Source of the DNA: Paenibacillus rigui
GTDB taxonomy: Bacteria > Bacillota > Bacilli > Paenibacillales > NBRC-103111
DNA: 64,000 bases
Direction of reading: 5' to 3'
Assembly: GCF_002234615.1 (NCBI RefSeq)
Contig: NZ_NMQW01000020.1
Location: 1-64,000 of the forward strand
Shown here piece after piece: positions 7,945-17,641 of the stretch (its first letter is position 1; every line of letters starts with the position of its first letter). The position numbers were made by a program, and so were the translations under genes. The notes under the pieces were generated by a model. The model did no database searches. It was not told the DNA's origin and saw only the letters and a list, made by a program, of their open reading frames with translations.

Positions 7945-9234
7945 ATGTTGGATATTCATTGGATCAGAGAACATGCGGAAGAGGTACAGCTGGTTGCCGA
8001 TCAGAAGAAGATCAACGTTTCGGTTCGAGAACTGCTGGACTGGGATGAGCGAAAGCGGCAGCTGCTTCGGGAGACGGAAGCGTTGAGAGCAGCAAATCAT
8101 GAGGCGTCGCGCAGTGTCCGTTTGTTGCTGGAGCAGGGGAAGGACGAAGAAGCAAGAGGCATCACCCATCAGGTGAAGCAGCTGAAGCTGACACTAGCCG
8201 ACAAAGAAGCAGAGCTGCAGCATGCAGAGCAGCAATTTCAAGGGCTGATGCTGCTGATGCCCAATCGGGTGTCGGAGGATACACCTGTGGGCAGAAGCGA
8301 TGCGGACAATGTTGAGATTAAACGTGCGGGGACGGTCCCGGCGTTCGAATACGGCGGCCGTGACCATGTAAGCCTCGGAGAGATGCATGACATTCTGGAT
8401 ATGGCGCGCGGGGTTAAAGTGGCGGGAACTCGCAGCTACGTGTTAAAAGGGGCCGGCGTGACGCTCCATCGGGCTGTCCAGCAGCTTGCGCTGGATGAGC
8501 TTATGAAGCGGGGGTATACTCCGTTGGAGGTTCCCCTTATGGTACGGCGGGATGCCTTGCAGCATACGGGCTTTTTCCCTCTGGGGCAGGATCAAATCTA
8601 TGAGCTGGAAAAGGAGAAGCGCTGGCTTGTAGGCACCTCGGAGGTTCCTTTGATTTCGTGCTTTAGCGGTGAAATCCTTGATTTGAAGGAGCCGATGCGT
8701 CTGGCTGCAGCCACAACCTGCTTTCGCAGTGAAGTCGGGTCGGCAGGCAAAGACGTGCGGGGACTGTACAGGGTTCATCAGTTTGCCAAGGTGGAGCAGG
8801 TTATTCTTTGTCAGAATGATGCCGAGCTGTCGGAGCAGCTGCTGCAGGAGCTGACGCAGAACGCGGAGCATATTCTGGAGCTGCTGGAGCTGCCGTATCG
8901 TGTGATGGCGGTTTGTACGGGGGACATGTCGCAGAAAACCTATAAGCAGTACGATATCGAAACCTGGATGCCCAGCAGACAGGCATACGGGGAGACACAT
9001 TCGTCGTCGCTGCTGTTGGATTTTCAAGCGCGCCGCGCCCATATTCGTTACTGGAATGCCGACGGAAAGCCGGTATACTGCCACACGTTGAATAACACGG
9101 CTGTGGCGACGCCGAGAATACTGATTCCTCTACTGGAAAATCACCAGCAGGAAGATGGCTCGATACGTATTCCAGAGGCACTGCGGCCTTATATGGGCGG
9201 CGCTAAGATGCTGGCACAGGGTGCCCTTATTTAA
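7945..9234 (+). CDS. serS: Seryl-tRNA synthetase
   Basis: This class II aminoacyl-tRNA synthetase charges tRNA-Ser. The 429-residue length is normal. An N-terminal coiled-coil arm (about residues 30-105, rich in Glu, Arg, Gln and Leu) contacts the long variable arm of the tRNA. The catalytic core shows motif 2 around TTCFRSEVGSAGKDVRGLYRVHQF and motif 3 ending in LNNTAVATPRILIPLLENHQ. The ATG is chosen because it follows GGAGCGCGG and the T-box terminator; the frame stays open upstream into the riboswitch, where translation is not expected. Control is by tRNA-dependent antitermination. Confidence 0.97.
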   Translation: MLDIHWIREHAEEVQLVADQKKINVSVRELLDWDERKRQLLRETEALRAANHEASRSVRLLLEQGKDEEARGITHQVKQLKLTLADKEAELQHAEQQFQGLMLLMPNRVSEDTPVGRSDADNVEIKRAGTVPAFEYGGRDHVSLGEMHDILDMARGVKVAGTRSYVLKGAGVTLHRAVQQLALDELMKRGYTPLEVPLMVRRDALQHTGFFPLGQDQIYELEKEKRWLVGTSEVPLISCFSGEILDLKEPMRLAAATTCFRSEVGSAGKDVRGLYRVHQFAKVEQVILCQNDAELSEQLLQELTQNAEHILELLELPYRVMAVCTGDMSQKTYKQYDIETWMPSRQAYGETHSSSLLLDFQARRAHIRYWNADGKPVYCHTLNNTAVATPRILIPLLENHQQEDGSIRIPEALRPYMGGAKMLAQGALI

Positions 9235-9258
9235 AAAGTGGAGAAGAGGAATGGATAT

Positions 9259-9681
9259 ATGTCAACGATCACTTATAGAAAGATGTCGATTGAAGATTAT
9301 GAGCAAGTATCGGAATTGTGGGCAGGGATTGATGGCCTGGTGCTAAGCGAAGCCGATTCGCAAGAGCAGATTGCTTCGTATTTAACCAGAAACGAAGGGC
9401 TGAGCTTTGTCGGGATGGACGGGGATACTGTGATTGCAACGATCCTGTGCGGGCATGACGGCCGAAGAGGGTTTATTTATCACGTAGCCGTAAGCCCTGC
9501 GTACCGTGGACGCAAAATCGGCAACCAGCTGGTTGAACGCAGCTTGCAGAGGCTCAAAGCAGAGGGAATCGATAAATGCCATCTGTTTGTATTGGAAGAC
9601 AATGAGCTTGGAGGTCAGTTCTGGACGGCGGTTGGCTGGAAAAAACGGAGCGGGTTCTTCGTCTATTCGAAGGATCTGTAA
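9259..9681 (+). CDS. GNAT-family N-acetyltransferase, YpeA-like
   Basis: The 140-residue single-domain protein follows the GNAT fold. The acetyl-CoA-binding motif A is IYHVAVSPAYRGRKIGNQLVERS (Q/RxxGxG/A type), and a C-terminal beta-bulge segment reads NELGGQFWTAVGWKKR. It resembles YpeA-type acetyltransferases. The substrate is unknown. AGAGGA precedes the ATG by 8 bases. The gene begins 24 bases after serS and so probably shares the T-box-controlled transcript, ending at the terminator at 9698. Confidence 0.85.
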   Translation: MSTITYRKMSIEDYEQVSELWAGIDGLVLSEADSQEQIASYLTRNEGLSFVGMDGDTVIATILCGHDGRRGFIYHVAVSPAYRGRKIGNQLVERSLQRLKAEGIDKCHLFVLEDNELGGQFWTAVGWKKRSGFFVYSKDL

Positions 9682-9697
9682 GCAGAGAGGTCATTTC

Positions 9698-9746
9698 AAA
9701 AAGCTTTGAACTGCGGGCAATCGCCTGTCAAGTTCAAAGCTTTTTT
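9698..9746. terminator. Bidirectional terminator between convergent genes
   Basis: AAGCTTTGAACT pairs with AGTTCAAAGCTT. An A run lies before and a T run after, so it can terminate both the serS/acetyltransferase transcript and the reverse-strand DUF2533 gene. Confidence 0.9.
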
Positions 9747-9780
9747 AGTTGATATGGACGCGGGGCGTGCATGCCAAAGA

Positions 9781-10041
9781 CTATCGGTTTAATTGGTTAA
9801 CGTAATCCAATACCATTTGCTCCGTAACGTAGGGACGGGTCGGGGAAATGCCGTGCTTGGCATGCTCGTTGATACGTGCTGCAGCCTGATTGATTGCTGT
9901 AATGGAGAACGGTTGTCCTGCTTTGCAGGCTTGAACTGCTTCTTCAATTGCATGCTCGCGCTCGGCATCCAATGCCTGGAACACTTCCAGATGGGAGTGC
10001 ATTTTGCGGGTATGCGCGGTAATAGCTTCGTGAACGCTCAT
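9781..10041 (-). CDS. DUF2533 family protein, YpbS-like
   Basis: The 86-residue product begins MSVHEAITAHTRKMHSHLEVFQALDAEREHAIEEAV and ends YVTEQMVLDYVNQLNR. This matches the small, helical DUF2533 (YpbS) proteins of Bacillales, whose function is unknown. The ATG follows AAAGGAGC by 8 bases on the reverse strand. The same frame is open for 67 more codons upstream but has no ribosome binding site there and low-quality sequence, so the longer form is rejected. It is convergent with the acetyltransferase gene and divergent from rocD. Confidence 0.8.
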   Translation of the reverse strand: MSVHEAITAHTRKMHSHLEVFQALDAEREHAIEEAVQACKAGQPFSITAINQAAARINEHAKHGISPTRPYVTEQMVLDYVNQLNR

Positions 10042-10136
10042 CGATAAAAGCTCCTTTGGGGACATAAAAGTAGTCGTTGGTAGTATGATACTACGTCTGT
10101 AGGGTTCGGGCAAGCTTGTACCTGTGAAAAAGCATA

Positions 10137-10152
10137 CGGTGACGATTTTGCA
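10137..10152 (+). promoter_or_regulatory. Possible sigma-54 (-24/-12) promoter of the roc operon
   Basis: CGGTGACGATTTTGCA has GG and GC dinucleotides 10 bases apart with TTGCA at the -12 element, as SigL promoters require. The -24 element is only partly matched. It lies about 200 bases upstream of rocD. In Bacillus subtilis rocABC and rocDEF are SigL- and RocR-dependent, which is why this was looked for. No RocR gene or clear enhancer is visible. Confidence 0.35.
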
Positions 10153-10359
10153 GGAACTAGGCATGTGCCCGACCCAACTGCATATGGTAATCATAAGATG
10201 GATATGTGACCACTGCCTAGTTATTATTATCTGAAAATTCAATCATTTCCAGACCGTTCGGAAACGCTGCTGGTTTCGAGCCCGATCAACTCAAGCAACA
10301 TCCTGCCTAACGCTCGTACCGTGGCGTGACTGCGGATCCCACAAGCGGGGTGAGACCTG

Positions 10360-11553
10360 ATGAAAAGAAGCCAAGAAATGATTCGAAAAATGGAGAAATA
10401 TGGGGCAAACAACTACTATCCTCTTCCCATCGTTGTCGCGCAAGCCGAAGGCATATGGGTTCGTGATGTTTCAGGTAAACGGTATATGGATATGCTGAGC
10501 GGCTATTCGTCCTTGAATCAGGGACACCGCCATCCTAAAATTATTCAGGCCTTGAAGGACCAGGCGGATAAAGTCACGCTAACCTCAAGAGCTTTTCATA
10601 ATGAACGATTGGGTGATTTGCTGGAGCTTCTGGCCGGACTTACTGGGAAAGAAGCCTTTCTTCCGATGAATACGGGGGCCGAGGCGGTCGAAACAGCCAT
10701 CAAGATGGCGCGCCGCTGGGCTTACAAGGTCAAAAAGGTGCCGGAGGAGCAGGCCGAGATCATCGTGTGTGACGGTAATTTTCACGGCAGAACGGTAACG
10801 ATCACCTCCTTCTCCAGCTCACAGGAATACAAGCATCAATTCGGGCCTTTTACTCCGGGCTTCAAATCGATTCCCTACGGAGATTCCGACGCTCTGTTGC
10901 AGGCGATTGGGCCACATACCGCTGCTTTTCTCGTGGAGCCAATCCAGGGGGAAGCAGGAATTGTCATCCCGAGGGAAGGTTATTTGCGCGATGCCGCCGA
11001 TATTTGCAGACAGCATAACGTGCTGCTGCTGATGGACGAAATTCAGACGGGTCTTGGCCGGACCGGCCAATGGTTTGCCGCTGACTGGGAGCAGGTGAAC
11101 CCGGACGCTTATATATTAGGTAAGGCGCTTGGCGGGGGCGTTCTGCCTATCTCGATGGTTGCGGCGGACCGTAAAATTCTCGATGTGTTCGAGCCGGGGA
11201 CACATGGCTCCACATTCGGGGGAAATCCGCTTGCTTGTGCGGTAGCCATCGCGTCCTTGAAGGTGCTGCAGGAGGAGGGGCTCGTGAAACGTTCTCAGGA
11301 GCAAGGTGAATATTTCCTGAGGCGCTTGAAGGAGGAGCTCCATTCCCCTGTTGTCAAGGAGATCCGTGGAAAGGGACTTTTTATCGGCATCGAGCTGAAC
11401 CAAGAGGCGCGTCCTTATTGCGAGCGGCTGATGCAGCTGGGATTGCTTACGAAGGAGACCCATCATACTTTGATCCGGCTTGCTCCTCCGCTGATCATTA
11501 CTCAAGACGAGATGGAATGTGCCGTAAGTAAAATCAAAGCGGTGCTGCATTAA
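10360..11553 (+). CDS. rocD: Ornithine aminotransferase
   Basis: This PLP enzyme converts ornithine and 2-oxoglutarate to glutamate semialdehyde (pyrroline-5-carboxylate) and glutamate. The 397-residue product shows class III aminotransferase features: [17 protein letters not shown], the aspartate that binds the PLP ring in [15 protein letters not shown], and the Schiff-base lysine in [17 protein letters not shown]. The N-terminus [25 protein letters not shown] is typical of RocD. GGGGTGAG precedes the ATG. It heads a four-gene run (rocD, rocA, proline dehydrogenase, rocF) with gaps of 16 to 70 bases. Confidence 0.96.
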   Translation: MKRSQEMIRKMEKYGANNYYPLPIVVAQAEGIWVRDVSGKRYMDMLSGYSSLNQGHRHPKIIQALKDQADKVTLTSRAFHNERLGDLLELLAGLTGKEAFLPMNTGAEAVETAIKMARRWAYKVKKVPEEQAEIIVCDGNFHGRTVTITSFSSSQEYKHQFGPFTPGFKSIPYGDSDALLQAIGPHTAAFLVEPIQGEAGIVIPREGYLRDAADICRQHNVLLLMDEIQTGLGRTGQWFAADWEQVNPDAYILGKALGGGVLPISMVAADRKILDVFEPGTHGSTFGGNPLACAVAIASLKVLQEEGLVKRSQEQGEYFLRRLKEELHSPVVKEIRGKGLFIGIELNQEARPYCERLMQLGLLTKETHHTLIRLAPPLIITQDEMECAVSKIKAVLH

Positions 11554-11574
11554 CAACAAAGGGGACTGATGTAT

Positions 11575-13125
11575 ATGATGCCTTATCGTCCGGAGCCTTT
11601 CACAGATTTCAGCAGCCCGGCGAACAGCCGAGAGCTGGCCGAAGCATTAATCGCGGCTCGGGCCCAGCTTGGGCTAACCTACCCGATACGCATCGGAGGC
11701 AATGCTATCGATACCGAGGAAGGGATCGTTTCTTTAAATCCGTCTAATAAAAGCGAGACGGTCGGTATCGTAAGCAAGGCCAATCGCGACATGGCAGCGG
11801 CAGCGGTAAAGTCGGCGGCTGAAGCGTTCAAGCCGTGGTCAAGGACAACAGCCGAGCATCGGTGCGAGCTGGTGTGGAAGGCCGCTGCGTCCCTGCGGCG
11901 CCGCAAGCATGAGTTCAATGCATGGCTGATGCTTGAAGCGGGTAAAAACCGTGTGGAGGCCGATGTAGAGACTGCGGAAGCGATCGACTTCCTGGAGTAT
12001 TACGCAAGACAAATGCTGGAGCTTCGAGAACGTGGACGCAAGGAGCTGATCCCGCTTCCCGGGGAACGCAACGAGCTCCACTATGTGCCTTTGGGCGTAG
12101 GGGTGATCATTCCGCCATGGAATTTCCCGCTGGCTATTCTCGCTGGAATGACGGTGGCTGCTCTCGTCACGGGCAATACGGTCGTATTGAAGCCTTCGAG
12201 CCAGACGCCGGTCATTGCTGCGAAGTTTGTATCGTTACTATACGACTGCGGATTCCCGCAGGAAGTCGTTAGCTTCGTGCCGGGAAGCGGCAGCGAGATC
12301 GGGGATACCTTGGTGGCGCACCCGCTCACCAGGTTTGTGTCGTTCACGGGCTCCCGCGAAGTTGGCGTGCATATTCAACAGCTGGCCTCCCAGGTGGGAG
12401 AGGGACAGCTTTGGCTGAAGCGCTTTGTCGGCGAGCTGGGGGGCAAGGATGCGATTGTCGTTGATAAGGATGCTGACCTGGAGGCGGCGGCCAAAGGGAT
12501 TGTTGCGTCAGCCTTCGGCTTCTCCGGCCAAAAGTGTTCGGCCTGCTCCCGTGTCATCGCACATCAAGATGTGTATGACGAAGTACTTTCCCGTTGTATT
12601 GAACTGACGGACCGATTGAAGGTGGGCGATGCCTCAGAATTTAGCAGTGATATGGGGCCGGTTATCGATGCATCGTCTTACCAGAAAATATTGAATTACA
12701 TCCAAATTGCCCATCAAGAAGGGCGGGTCGTTACAGGCAGGAAGCCGATCGACTTGCCGGGTTTTTTCATCGAGCCGACGATTGTAGCGGACGTAGCTCC
12801 GGGGGCAAGGGTCATGCAGGAGGAAATTTTCGGACCCGTGCTGGCGTTTACCCGCTGCGCTACATTTGAGGAGGGTTTGGAGATTGCCAATAACACCGAA
12901 TACGGACTGACAGGATCGGTATATACCCGTAACCGGAGTCTTATCGAAAAAGCCAAGGCCGAGTTTCACGTAGGCAACTTATATTTTAACCGCAAATGTA
13001 CGGGGGCTATGGTCGGAGTACATCCGTTCGGCGGATTCAACATGTCCGGTACGGATTCCAAGGCGGGAGGACCGGATTACTTATTGCTGTTCACGCAGCC
13101 GAAGTTGTGCTCGGAGCTTCTCTGA
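11575..13125 (+). CDS. rocA: 1-pyrroline-5-carboxylate dehydrogenase
   Basis: This NAD-dependent enzyme oxidises P5C/glutamate semialdehyde to glutamate, the common last step of arginine, ornithine and proline breakdown. The 516-residue product carries catalytic Glu ([13 protein letters not shown]) and catalytic Cys in [13 protein letters not shown] near residue 321. It also has the C-terminal block [20 protein letters not shown], characteristic of RocA. The start is ambiguous: ATG 11575 gives better spacing from AAAGGGG, and ATG 11569 is two codons longer. It follows rocD by about 20 bases in one transcript. Confidence 0.96.
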   Translation: MMPYRPEPFTDFSSPANSRELAEALIAARAQLGLTYPIRIGGNAIDTEEGIVSLNPSNKSETVGIVSKANRDMAAAAVKSAAEAFKPWSRTTAEHRCELVWKAAASLRRRKHEFNAWLMLEAGKNRVEADVETAEAIDFLEYYARQMLELRERGRKELIPLPGERNELHYVPLGVGVIIPPWNFPLAILAGMTVAALVTGNTVVLKPSSQTPVIAAKFVSLLYDCGFPQEVVSFVPGSGSEIGDTLVAHPLTRFVSFTGSREVGVHIQQLASQVGEGQLWLKRFVGELGGKDAIVVDKDADLEAAAKGIVASAFGFSGQKCSACSRVIAHQDVYDEVLSRCIELTDRLKVGDASEFSSDMGPVIDASSYQKILNYIQIAHQEGRVVTGRKPIDLPGFFIEPTIVADVAPGARVMQEEIFGPVLAFTRCATFEEGLEIANNTEYGLTGSVYTRNRSLIEKAKAEFHVGNLYFNRKCTGAMVGVHPFGGFNMSGTDSKAGGPDYLLLFTQPKLCSELL

Positions 13126-13140
13126 GAAGGAGGCTGATTC

Positions 13141-14070
13141 ATGAAAACAGGTTCCTTATTCCGGCGAGTGTTCCTCAAGATTGCAGCCATGGAGGCTGTC
13201 AAATCCCGGTTTGAGCGATACGGGCCGCGTATAGGCGTAAGGCGTTTCATTGCAGCGGATACGTTGGAAGAGGTTGTTCCGCAGGTGAGAACCTTAAACC
13301 GCCAAGGATTGGCAGTAACTCTTGATTATTTGGGTGAAAGCATTGTGGATCCTGCATTGGCCGATGCGGCTTCAGATCAAATCATTCGAATGCTGGGGAC
13401 GATCGCCGAGCATGACCTCAACGCCCATATCTCCATCAAGCTAACGCAGCTTGGGTTTCAAGGTGATCCTTTGAACTGCCTAAAACGAATGGAACGAATC
13501 GTGGCAGCGGCCCAGTACTATAACAATTTCGTACGAATCGATATGGAAGACTCCACCTTAACGGACGCGACTTTGGAGCTGTTCCACTCCTTGCTGGAGC
13601 GTTGTGGTAAGCAGCATGTAGGTACGGTCATCCAAGCTTATTTGTACCGCTCGCCTCAGGATATGAAGCTTCTCGGAGGCTTGGATGCGAATGTGAGAAT
13701 CGTGAAGGGAGCGTACCGCGAGCCCGCACACATTGCTTTTCCCCGCAAGCGCGATGTGGATCGTCAGTTTATGGAGCTGGTAAAGCTTCATCTGGCCGGT
13801 GGCCATTATACTGCCGTGGCGACACATGACGATGAGCTGATTGCGGAGGTGAAGGCCTACACATCATTGTACGGTATTTCCCGCAGTCAATTTGAATTTC
13901 AAATGTTATATGGCATCGGTACTGCGATGCAGCTGCAACTGGTGCAGGAAGGGTACCGTGTGAGGGTATACACGCCTTTCGGCAGACAGTGGTACCCTTA
14001 TTTCACCCGCAGAATAGCGGAAAGACCGGCAAATTTAGGGTTCGTTCTTCGAGGCTTGCTTAGGAAATAG
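13141..14070 (+). CDS. putB: Proline dehydrogenase
   Basis: This FAD enzyme oxidises proline to P5C and passes electrons to the respiratory chain. The 309-residue product is the short monofunctional type. It has the TIM-barrel motifs RIDMEDSTLTDATL, RIVKGAYREPAHIAFPRK and QFEFQMLYGIGTAMQ. The C-terminal YFTRRIAERPANLGFVLRGLL holds the substrate-binding Arg-Arg pair. The ATG lies 6 bases after GAAGGAGG and 15 bases after rocA. Its position supplies rocA with P5C from proline as well as from ornithine. Confidence 0.95.
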   Translation: MKTGSLFRRVFLKIAAMEAVKSRFERYGPRIGVRRFIAADTLEEVVPQVRTLNRQGLAVTLDYLGESIVDPALADAASDQIIRMLGTIAEHDLNAHISIKLTQLGFQGDPLNCLKRMERIVAAAQYYNNFVRIDMEDSTLTDATLELFHSLLERCGKQHVGTVIQAYLYRSPQDMKLLGGLDANVRIVKGAYREPAHIAFPRKRDVDRQFMELVKLHLAGGHYTAVATHDDELIAEVKAYTSLYGISRSQFEFQMLYGIGTAMQLQLVQEGYRVRVYTPFGRQWYPYFTRRIAERPANLGFVLRGLLRK

Positions 14071-14139
14071 CTCGACCTTGGTGCAGGGGCAGGTGTGCCG
14101 CCAACATCGACGTGCATCATGGGGGGAGGTCATAGGTCT

Positions 14140-15072
14140 ATGAGCATAAGGGAACAGATGATTGATATCATTGGAGTACCCTATGATTTGGGAGCCTCCT
14201 GCAAAGGGGGGAGGATGGGACCGGATGCATTTCGTTGTGCAGGTCTCGTAACGAGGTTACGGGAGCTTGGTTGTGATGTCTTGGACCGGGGGGACGTCAA
14301 GCTTCCTGCAGCCGGTGAGCCGTATGGGTGGAGCCGTACCGGAGAAGAATCAGTTTCGGGCAGCCCTAAAGCCAGGCATTTGCCCGAAATTGTAAGTTTG
14401 AACAAACGGCTGTTCCGTGCGGTTTCCGGTTCTCATCACAATCAGCGGATTCCTCTCGTTCTCGGTGGAGACCACAGCCTTGCAATAGGCTCCGTTGCCG
14501 GAACGGCGAGCCAATTAGAGGGGCCGTTGGGTGTCATATGGTTTGATGCGCATGGGGACCTGAACACATTCAAGACCACGCCTTCGGGAAATATTCACGG
14601 CATGTCTTTGGCTGCGTCTCTCGGTTATGGCCATCCCATACTAACGAAGCTGAGCGGGCTTCGGCCGAAAGTACGTCCCGAGCATGTAGTGTTAATCGGT
14701 GCAAGATCGCTGGATCCTGGTGAGCTGAAGTTGATTCAGCAAACCGGAATCCGGGTGTTTACCATCCGGGAGATTGACCGGATCGGAATGCAGGAGGTGA
14801 TGCAGCAAGCGCTGGCGATCTCGACGAGGGATACAGCCGGATTGCATCTCAGCTTCGATCTTGATGCACTTGATCCGGCGGATGCGCCTGGCGTAGGGAC
14901 ACCGGTAGCCCATGGAGTCCGGCTGGACGAAGCGATGCTGGCGATGAAATTTATTTACGAAAACGGGAGTTTGCGGAGTGCAGATTTCGTGGAGCTGAAT
15001 CCGGTGCTTGATTTGCGCAATCGGACAGGAAAGGCCGGCGTAGAGCTCATCTGCACCTTATTCGGCAAATAG
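14140..15072 (+). CDS. rocF: Arginase
   Basis: This Mn-dependent ureohydrolase splits arginine into ornithine and urea, feeding rocD. The 310-residue product carries all ureohydrolase metal motifs: GGDHSLAIGS, WFDAHGDLNT with NIHGM, and SFDLDALDPADAPGVGTPVAHG. It resembles RocF rather than agmatinase in the N-terminal DIIGVPYDLGASCKGGRMGPDAFR. The ATG follows GGGGGGAGGT by 9 bases. Last gene of the cluster, which together converts arginine to two glutamates plus urea. No urease is visible in the window. Confidence 0.95.
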   Translation: MSIREQMIDIIGVPYDLGASCKGGRMGPDAFRCAGLVTRLRELGCDVLDRGDVKLPAAGEPYGWSRTGEESVSGSPKARHLPEIVSLNKRLFRAVSGSHHNQRIPLVLGGDHSLAIGSVAGTASQLEGPLGVIWFDAHGDLNTFKTTPSGNIHGMSLAASLGYGHPILTKLSGLRPKVRPEHVVLIGARSLDPGELKLIQQTGIRVFTIREIDRIGMQEVMQQALAISTRDTAGLHLSFDLDALDPADAPGVGTPVAHGVRLDEAMLAMKFIYENGSLRSADFVELNPVLDLRNRTGKAGVELICTLFGK

Positions 15073-15098
15073 TCTCATCTCCTTCAGGGGCAAGCAAT

Positions 15099-15416
15099 CT
15101 AGCGTTGAGACAGAGCAACGGCCGGCGATGAAGCGGTCGGATCTGCTGAGGGAGAGGTCTTGGCTGCTGGAGACGGTTGTAATGCTTCTGTAACGGATGG
15201 CGTCCATCCGGTTCCTTGCTCTTTATGATACAGTAAGCTGAAGCTGGAGCCATCGTTCGGAATGTTCCGATCGGTGGCTTGAGGCTGGACCGGCACAAAC
15301 TCGCGGTGATTGTAAAAAAAGGAGCCCGGATAGCAGAATAAGCCTCCAATAAAACAAGCGGTAATGACGAAGAGGACAATGGCCTTCAAAGGTGTCCATT
15401 GGATCCGATGCTTCAT
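15099..15416 (-). CDS. Small membrane-anchored or secreted hypothetical protein
   Basis: The 105-residue product starts MKHRIQWTPLKAIVLFVITACFIGGLF, a basic N-terminus followed by one hydrophobic segment (about residues 12-30). A hydrophilic tail rich in Ser, Pro and Thr follows and is probably extracytoplasmic. A Cys within the hydrophobic segment does not sit in a good lipobox. GGGTGA lies 6 bases before the chosen ATG. The family is not recognised. It is convergent with rocF with only 26 bases between them and no terminator visible there. Confidence 0.55.
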   Translation of the reverse strand: MKHRIQWTPLKAIVLFVITACFIGGLFCYPGSFFYNHREFVPVQPQATDRNIPNDGSSFSLLYHKEQGTGWTPSVTEALQPSPAAKTSPSADPTASSPAVALSQR

Positions 15417-15825
15417 ATAGGTCACCCGTTTCTTGGTTTATATGGTACATAATGTATCACATTAAAAGGCAAATATCCATCCCTCAAACAAAATAAATTC
15501 CGCTCGATATGGAGTGAAATCTCCATGATAAAAGGATTTTTAGTATAATTCATGTGATTTATAATTAATGAGATTAACTACAAAAAGACTGACAAATTTT
15601 GCGGAAAGTAGCAATTTGTCATTGCGTGTCATTGTTTCTGTATGCAAATTGCGAAACCAATCGGAAGCTCATTTCCTCTATGATATACCAAATAATGGAA
15701 TTTTGGTTGCGATTATATATTCACCGGAATCAAGGCGTACAATGATTTTTAGGTTATTTTAATCCAAAGGAGTCTGATATGCGGTATCATTTCTATAAAA
15801 TAAGCCGGATGAAAGGCGGGGTCAT
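15417..15825. other. Intergenic region upstream of the phosphatase gene
   Basis: AT-rich, no convincing gene. It contains a TATAAT at 15544-15549 without a good -35 partner, and an inverted repeat GCAATTTG/CAAATTGC with a loop of about 26 bases near 15610-15653. A 64-codon frame at 15568-15762 has no ribosome binding site. Confidence 0.5.
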
Positions 15826-16578
15826 ATGGTGCAAAGAACCATTGCTATTAGTGATATTCATGGATGTTATGCGGAGTTTAACCGGCTTTTGCAGTCGCTG
15901 AGCTATACCCCTGATGAAGATCGGCTTATCCTGCTTGGAGATTATGTTGACCGCGGCCCGAATAGCAGGGAAGTGCTTGATCAGCTGACAGCCATGGCTT
16001 GTCATGGGAACGTTGTCATGCTTCGCGGCAATCACGACCAACGGTTTATCGACTGGATGTCGAATGATGATCCTTTAACTCAAGCAAAATTTGTTGAACA
16101 TGGGGGTTTGGCTACGATTCAAAGCTATTGCGGTGAGGAGTGGTCGTCAATCCGCTGGGATGATGAAAAGGTCTCATTGCTGAAGGAGTGGATTCAAAGC
16201 CGTTATGCAGCGCATCTGGACCTGCTGAGTCGGCTGCCCCTTTATTACGAGGATGAGCATCATATTTATGTTCATGCGGGCTTGAATCCGGCTTACCCTC
16301 AATGGCAAGAGCAGCCGGAGCGGGATTTCATGTGGATTCGGGCGCCTTTCTATAACCAACCGACCGTTGTATCCAAGGTTGTCGTCTTCGGGCATACGCA
16401 AACGATGGAGCTTCATGATCAAAGCAATATTTGGTTCGGTGGCGATAAAATCGGGCTGGACGGAGGCTGTGCGTACGGGTATCAGCTAAATGCTTTGCAA
16501 ATCCGCGAGCCTTTGGCGTATCAGTCTTTCTGCGTACCTGCCGAGGGGAAAGCGCGAAACGAAAGGGCCGTCGGTTAG
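15826..16578 (+). CDS. PPP-type metallophosphatase
   Basis: The 250-residue product belongs to the PP1/PrpE/ApaH-like calcineurin superfamily. Its metal-ligand motifs are in order: SDIHGC (residues 9-14), GDYVDRGPNS, LRGNHDQ, then YVHAGLNP and VFGHTQT. It is probably a protein serine/threonine phosphatase or a dinucleoside tetraphosphatase; sequence alone does not separate these. AAAGGCGGGG precedes the ATG. It is monocistronic and convergent with the GlpQ-like gene, with a terminator between them. Confidence 0.88.
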   Translation: MVQRTIAISDIHGCYAEFNRLLQSLSYTPDEDRLILLGDYVDRGPNSREVLDQLTAMACHGNVVMLRGNHDQRFIDWMSNDDPLTQAKFVEHGGLATIQSYCGEEWSSIRWDDEKVSLLKEWIQSRYAAHLDLLSRLPLYYEDEHHIYVHAGLNPAYPQWQEQPERDFMWIRAPFYNQPTVVSKVVVFGHTQTMELHDQSNIWFGGDKIGLDGGCAYGYQLNALQIREPLAYQSFCVPAEGKARNERAVG

Positions 16579-16723
16579 CCGTCTTCTGAACGCGCTATAC
16601 TCCCAAAGATTAAAGTAAGGTGAATAAGTAGCGTAATGGATGCAAAGCGGTCAACGTATCGTGATTCTGCATGCACCCGAAGGGTATTTGGAGCACATTA
16701 CTCCGTTAATGGAGCCGAATTCA

Positions 16724-16775
16724 ACAAAAAAATCCCGCTCCCGATGCTGCAAGCTGCCGTACCGGGAGGGGATTG
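16724..16775. terminator. Terminator between convergent genes
   Basis: AATCCCGCTCCCG and CCGGGAGGGGATT form a stem with an A run on the left. On the reverse strand it ends in TTTTTTT, so it mainly serves the glycerophosphodiester phosphodiesterase gene. Confidence 0.82.
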
Positions 16776-16786
16776 TAATGAATGTT

Positions 16787-17641
16787 TTATAGGGATTGCT
16801 TAGGTTTCTGACTCAGCAGCTGAATCAATTGCTCGGGCTGGTTCGTGATGATGCTGTCGACATTCAGGTCTCTCATGGTCTCCATCAGCTTGGGATCATT
16901 CACGGTCCATACATAGACCTGCTTATGATGAGCAGAGGCGGAGGAGACAAATTGTTGATCTACCATAGGATAGGCTGCACTAATCACATCATAATCAGGA
17001 CTCGACATAAACTCTTCCAGTGATGCAGCCGAAGACGGCTTTTTATCTGCAATGAGTCCGGTTTTTATATTCGGGTTTTGTTGCTTCACTTTCCGGAGCA
17101 GGGCTTTGTCGAACGAAGTGACGGTACAGTTCTTTTCAAAATGATGCTTCTCCAGTAATTCGACGGTAGCCTCAGCCAGACGCTGCTGGTGGCCGTTATT
17201 TTTCAGCTCAATGTTCAGCTTGATCCGGTCGGATGCTGTCTCAATGACTTGCTCCAACGTAGGTACACGCTCATTTTCGAATTGCTGATGGAACCACGCT
17301 CCTGCACTTGCCTGCTGCAGCTCGTTGTAGGAGATTTGCCAGACAGGCTTGTCAATGCCGGTCGTTCGCTTGGCTGAGATGTCATGCATCAGTATTGGAA
17401 TCCCGTCGGAGGTTTCCTGCACATCCAGCTCGGCATACCCTGCACCATCTTCAATGGCTCTGCGAATGGAGCTTAAGGTATTCTCGGGCGCGGATGACGA
17501 GCTGCCGCGGTGGGCGGTAACCAGATTGCTATTGTACTTGGAATGATCTATGGCAGGTGTGGCGATGGAGGTAGCCGTTTCGTTCACGGCAGCGGCGTTA
17601 GCGGCAAGGAGAAGCGTGAGGGCAAGCAGGAATTTGTGCAT
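16787..17641 (-). CDS. glpQ: Secreted glycerophosphodiester phosphodiesterase
   Basis: The 284-residue product has a signal peptide (MHKFLLALTLLLAANAAAV) and a GDPD catalytic domain. Catalytic motifs are AHRGSSSSAPENT (His-Arg-Gly near residue 44), YAELDVQETSDGIPILMHD (Glu and Asp metal ligands, catalytic His) and LNIELKN. It should release glycerol-3-phosphate from glycerophosphodiesters or teichoic acid fragments outside the membrane. AGGAGAC sits 8 bases upstream of the ATG. The gene is divergent from folD. Confidence 0.93.
   Translation of the reverse strand: MHKFLLALTLLLAANAAAVNETATSIATPAIDHSKYNSNLVTAHRGSSSSAPENTLSSIRRAIEDGAGYAELDVQETSDGIPILMHDISAKRTTGIDKPVWQISYNELQQASAGAWFHQQFENERVPTLEQVIETASDRIKLNIELKNNGHQQRLAEATVELLEKHHFEKNCTVTSFDKALLRKVKQQNPNIKTGLIADKKPSSAASLEEFMSSPDYDVISAAYPMVDQQFVSSASAHHKQVYVWTVNDPKLMETMRDLNVDSIITNQPEQLIQLLSQKPKQSL

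Noticed and set aside
8443-9084. 213-codon reverse-strand frame inside serS
   Set aside because: Antisense shadow of an unmistakable seryl-tRNA synthetase; low-complexity Leu/Gln/Arg composition.
9781-10242. Longer form (153 codons) of the DUF2533 gene
   Set aside because: The extra 67 codons have no ribosome binding site and lie over the upstream region of rocD; the shorter form has an ideal Shine-Dalgarno sequence.
15568-15762. 64-codon forward frame upstream of the phosphatase gene
   Set aside because: No ribosome binding site, AT-rich intergenic composition and an inverted repeat running through it.
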